From Inia geoffrensis (lineage: Eukaryota > Chordata > Mammalia > Artiodactyla > Iniidae): 64,000 bases of DNA. The translations under genes were made by a program, and so were the position numbers. Location of the stretch: positions 19,388,835-19,452,834 of the forward strand of contig CM070904.1 in assembly GCA_036417435.1 (NCBI GenBank), read 5' to 3'. Shown one piece after another: positions 59,832 through 64,000 of the stretch (the stretch's first letter is position 1; each line of letters starts with the position of its first letter). The notes beneath the pieces are model-generated. The model was not told the origin of the DNA. It did not search any database and was given only the letters and a program-made list of their open reading frames with translations.

Positions 59832-60899
59832 CTAGACAGAGTAACATAGTGAGAATTAGAGACTGCTCACATAAAAGGAGAAAAGGATCATGGGCATTTG
59901 GATCTGGTCTGGAGGAAAGGGGATATCTAGAAGGAAGAAATACTCGTAAGGGTGTAGTAAATTTCCAGGGAGTGGCATGAAACAGACATTTAATTGAACA
60001 TGGAAATATTCCCTTAACATAATATGAAGTAAGAAGGTTAGCCATTACTGGCAGCAAGAGTCACATGTACATACCAAGTACATGGTTATAAGGGTAAAAT
60101 AACGGTCATTGGAGACCAAAAATTATTTTTGATCACCCTTATTTCAATTGGGAATCATATGACTTCAATCAATTAGGTAACACTTATTAACTGAAATAAG
60201 ATGAGTAATGAGCACACATAACAAATTGAAGTGATGTCCTAACAAAGGCAGTTGTGCGTCTCTTACATGAATTATCAGCCACCAGCAGTTAACTAAGTCT
60301 CTGGCCTCTCCATTTGACTGTGAGAACAAGTAATTCACATACTATAAGGGTCATCCCCAAAGGTACATCACTTATCATGTGGGCTTCCTGTGACTCAACT
60401 GCCATCTGAGGTCTTACAGAGAAGATCATAGGGCCACTTTCCGTCTTTCCATCTACCTTCATGTAACGACAAAGCTCATCAGTACTCTTTGGATTTCTTG
60501 TCATTCCCAGGGCTCCCACTATTCCCTAAAACCAACCAAGCTGATTTCACCACATGTGTGCCTTATCCTGCCAATTACATCTCATCTTCAAAACATTTTA
60601 TATCCAAGAAAAATGCAATATCTGAAAAAATTATTACAGAATTAATTCCTGAAATGTGGTGTAGTTTATCTAAGCCAATGAGACAGCTTCCAAGATCCGC
60701 TTGTCACCCAAAAGTCTCCTGTTCACACGATAATCTTAGAGTGAAACAGCCTTAGTAAAGTTTGTATTAGCATCTTATCAGTCTAGGACTGGGGAAGAGG
60801 CACAACTTAACACCGTGTTAGGCATGGTGGGGAATATAATAGACTATGTTGTGATCTTTGTATCAAGAGGCTGAACAGCTAACATTTCAGTGGTGCTTG

Positions 60900-61085
60900 G
60901 GAGTCTGGTCTCTCCTAATAACTAATTGTGAGAGCCCTCCACATAAGATCCTTAACCCCTCAAGGTCTCAGGTTCCTTATAGAGTTTCTGTGAGAATAAA
61001 GATATGTTCACTGTGGAATCTCTTGAATTTAGAATGACCCCTAGCACACCGCAGGATAGCTGAATGAAAGAAATAATGAATGATG
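60900..61085 (-). repeat. MIR fragment (reverse orientation)
   Basis: The sequence 'ccttaacccctcaaggtctc', 'aggttccttatagagtttct' and 'gacccctagcacaccgcagg' follows the reverse MIR layout. Confidence 0.7.
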
Positions 61086-62149
61086 ACATATAAAAAGCAC
61101 TAGGTATATTTATTAGATTTCAGTAGATATCTGACAGGTAAATAGTTTATCCTTAAGTACCTTTCTCACACAATCTCATTTGATGCTCACCAATTAGTAT
61201 CCGAACTTCAGAATTTGACCATTCCCCTACCTTTCTCCTCAAAACGTCTCTGCTCTGAGTACTAGAATTCTGGGAAATTCCTAATACTAAGGTGAAAACA
61301 AAGGGTTGGGGGTGGGTACAGAGTTAGCTTTTATAGGTTCTAGTAGGTTTGGTCCTTGGCTTTAGAAGCACTAGAAAGATGAAGTCCCTATCAAAAGAGA
61401 GGATTCAGTCTCCAAAGGGATATTTAGTAGGAAGATACAGATACCCCTTCTCCAGTATGGGGCCATTTAGCCATCTCATACGCCATCTGATCTCAAAGAC
61501 TGATCATGGACTCCAGGAGCCCTGAGTCACGTGGCTATAGTCTGAGATCTTTCCCAGAACCACAAGGGCTAAGTTTTAGTTCCATTCATTTCAGGGCCTC
61601 CACCCGGTCAGCCTTCCTCTCAACCAGCTTCCGAGATTATCCATTATCTTCTCTATTCATTTTCTCCTCAATTAAGCTGACTCAATTGCTACAAAATAGC
61701 CTTTTGGAGAAATAATCAGCTGTTTGCATGGGAAGGCAATGCCAGAAGAGAAAGATCTTCTTATTCAGAATTTGGTGTCCTTTCTTCATGTTAGCCTAGA
61801 CATGCGACACGCCTCAAATTTAACAATGTCCATATGTTGTACTTGGGGCAATTCTAAAAGTCTGAACTATTTCAGTCTCACACAGGAGTAAGTGGATCGG
61901 AATCGACCCAGTCTCCGGGGATGGGGATCAAAGATTCATGGGATGTAATAGCTGTGTCAGTCCCTACGTGCCCCAGGCTGCCTGCCATAATAATTTCCTC
62001 CCAGCATCTCCAGGATGCCTACCTCTGAACAAAAGAATGCTCAGCATGGCAACATTAGGGGTTCTTTTCCTTTTGTGAAAATGGATCATCAAGTTTGGCT
62101 GCAGCTAGGAGATCACTGCTTTCTTTGTATCATCCCTTCATCTTCTCCA

Positions 62150-62325
62150 CCTCAAAGGGTAAGAACTATCATTGCCATTTACAAATGAGAAATCATGGCT
62201 CAAAAAGGTAACTTGTCCAAGGCTGTAGGCTGCAAATAAAGAGCCTTGCATTTGAATCCAGACTTACATAAATACAGAGACCACGCTCTTAGCCACCAAG
62301 CTATACTGATTCTGCCAAAAAGTTC
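62150..62325 (+). repeat. MIR element
   Basis: The order 'atttacaaatgagaaatcat', 'aaggtaacttgtccaaggct', 'catttgaatccagacttaca' and 'gctcttagccaccaagctat' is MIR. Confidence 0.8.
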
Positions 62326-62615
62326 AGGTAAATCCAGAAGTGGGGTCTGCTCTGTTAGCAGCCATTGGGGCAGCCTTGTGAGCTGAGAGTGCACAGAAGG
62401 GCCCCTGCCTCTGGCCAGCGCGCCCAGCTTCTCCTATGGAACTGGTGCTGGCCCTGAATTCCAGCTGGTTCCCATCCTGAGGATGGAGTTAACAGTTGGC
62501 ATTCCCGGCATCTGCACGGTTCCCGAGAACCACAATTGTCCGGTACCTCTTCCCCCACCCTCTTGGATCGCATCTGTAGACTCCCATGCCAGGGTTTTTC
62601 TGGCATTTATCTCAC

Positions 62616-62767
62616 CTCTCTGGCCCTGGTGATAGGCATTGCCTGGAAGGGCAATATTTTTTTGGCTTTGTCTAAGAACTCTCTCCCCTATATGAGTTAA
62701 TCCAGTCCCTTCAAATGGAGACTCAAAAAGCAAAGTAGGATTCTTGGCCACCTTTTCAGTGATTTTT
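62616..62767 (-). CDS. NCKAP5: NCKAP5 coding exon (most 5' in the window)
   Basis: The exon begins after GGGCCTTTCCCCAG with one base completing a codon, then reads KITEKVAKNPTLLFESPFEG. It continues TGLTHIGERVLRQSQKNIAL and PGNAYHQGQR, and leaves one base at CCAGAGAG/GTGAGA. That base plus AA from the next exon makes Glu, so it joins the 59.5 kb exon in frame. The open frame continues past the donor, so the donor and phase, not a stop, define the end. There is no start codon because the exon is internal. The exon feeding it must end with two bases of a codon and lies right of the window. Confidence is slightly lower than for its neighbours because one flank is unseen. Confidence 0.8.
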
Positions 62768-64000
62768 CTGGGGAAAGGCCCCAGACACTAAAGCCCGTGT
62801 ATGTTGGCCTGGCCTGTTAACACCAGGCAGGAAATAGGGCAGGGGGAAATCTGGGGTAGGAAGAAAGACAAAGGAGGTCTAACTCTGGTGCCCTTCTGAG
62901 GACACCAGCAGTTTTTGGCCTCTGTCCCTTTATACTATTTTCTTTTCCCTTCTTTCCCTCCACAATATTGTCATAATCAGAAGCTATAAAACAGGACTTC
63001 TGGTATTCCTGAGTCCTTTGATCCTCTAAGAATTGTGTGCACTGACATTAAACACAGAAATCACCTGTTATTAAAGCCACCTTTCTATTTCTAAAAATTA
63101 CAGATGCCAAATGCAGTGAATTTGAAGGACTCACTTGTAATAGCTATGAAATGAGGTATGGACAGTCAGGAACTCAGACACCATATGCCAAGTTTTCCCC
63201 TCAAGCAAATTCCTCCAGAATGCATAAACCTTTGGAAATAGAGTTTATACTGAAAATGCTGACACCTTCTTTATGTAGTTTCTTTCAGGCACTGTAAGTT
63301 TCTTACAGTTCATAAAAATATTGTAATCTGAAAAAGTGTTAGATATTGTACTTTTGAAGTCAGTTTCTTTTCTCAGGGGATTGTAAGAACTCACAAAATA
63401 ATTGAAGGGCCGTGATAAAGATAAAGTTCAAAGGGACAAGCCAGCCTTGCATCCAGAATGAGTTGACTCAGTTCTGACCTCACAACATGTTTAAGTTCAC
63501 GTTGTGGCTGTGAGAACAGCTGTCAACAGGACCTTGCTAATGAGTTCAAGGGTTCGATCACTAGTGACTTCTTGTCATCCCATTTGCCTTCTGTCCCTTA
63601 AGGTAAGTTCTCTCACTTATCACCACCACCAAGCCCCAGATGTTTCATGGGATGACTTACAGCAGTGCTTCCCAGTCCTTTTAAAGTTCTGGCACACATA
63701 GGAAATACACACATACAGCTCACTGAGGAACACACCAGCTGCCCCAGGACCCCCGGCTACCTGAGAGCTGAGGGCTCAAAATCTCAGCACACCTGGGGTC
63801 CGTTCAGGGCACGTCAGCATGGTAGGGAATCTCTTCCTTACAGAATGGACCCGGGACCCTCTTTTCCTGTCACCTTGGATGCATTATCTTGCATACCTCC
63901 AGCAGGAAAGGAGATGGACAGCTTTGTAGTCTGTTAGCAGCTGACAGGAGAATTTTTAGGTCCTTCTTTTTTGGAAGGAATGTTGAGAGTGTTGTTGTGT
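62768..64000 (-). other. NCKAP5: NCKAP5 intron (partial) at right edge
   Basis: The sequence upstream of the 62.6 kb exon shows no further minus-strand exon. A short region at about 63.66-63.83 kb ('agcagtgcttcccagtcctt' onward) looks like a fragment of an old DNA transposon, but I cannot name the family. The remainder appears to be unique intronic DNA. Confidence 0.7.

Larger units (their letters stand above)
59832..62615 (-). other. NCKAP5: NCKAP5 intron (about 2.8 kb)
   Basis: This phase-1 intron lies between the GTGAGA donor at 62615 and the TCTAG acceptor at 59832. It includes reverse MIR sequence at about 60.9-61.09 kb and a MIR at about 62.15-62.32 kb. The rest appears unique and AT-rich, and I see no other exon. 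Confidence 0.8.

Overview
The window looks like nuclear DNA of a cetacean (whale or dolphin). It has no bacterial-style gene packing. It carries at least seven well-preserved copies, and one decayed copy, of the tRNA-derived CHR-2-type SINE typical of cetaceans and their close artiodactyl relatives. It also holds two older CHR-1-type copies, cetartiodactyl L1 3' ends, and the usual ancient mammalian background (MIR, L2, MER20, MER5A and MLT1-like elements). The species call rests on SINE type alone.

Two protein-coding genes are present, both on the minus strand and arranged in tandem. From about 1 to 10.5 kb lies the 5' half of LYPD1 (Lynx2, a GPI-anchored Ly6/uPAR protein). Exon 1 (9053-9104) encodes the signal peptide and exon 2 (7600-7737) encodes the first half of the Ly6 domain. 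The last coding exon lies beyond the left edge. The gene starts inside a strong CpG island (about 7.56-10.47 kb).

From about 10.9 kb to the right edge lies the 3' part of NCKAP5 (Nck-associated protein 5). I read six coding exons from their open frames, splice sites and codon phase: 62616-62767, 59517-59831, 56621-56763, 53409-53541, 47420-47590 and the terminal exon 12134-12415. A 3' UTR follows, running towards a polyadenylation signal near 10.91 kb. The first four exons join in perfect phase, as do the last two. The join between 53.4 kb and 47.6 kb does not, so at least one further exon should lie there. The final intron is about 35 kb.

The order LYPD1 then NCKAP5, both on the same strand and with NCKAP5 ending just upstream of LYPD1, matches the arrangement I recall from human chromosome 2q21. 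Only about 3 kb separates the NCKAP5 stop codon from the LYPD1 start codon. The rest is intron made of interspersed repeats, microsatellites and unique AT-rich DNA. I found no RNA gene, CRISPR array, phage, operon or other unexpected system. The most useful results are the in-phase 62.6 kb exon, the predicted missing exon, the tight tandem gene junction and the uniform orientation of all ten tRNA-derived SINEs.
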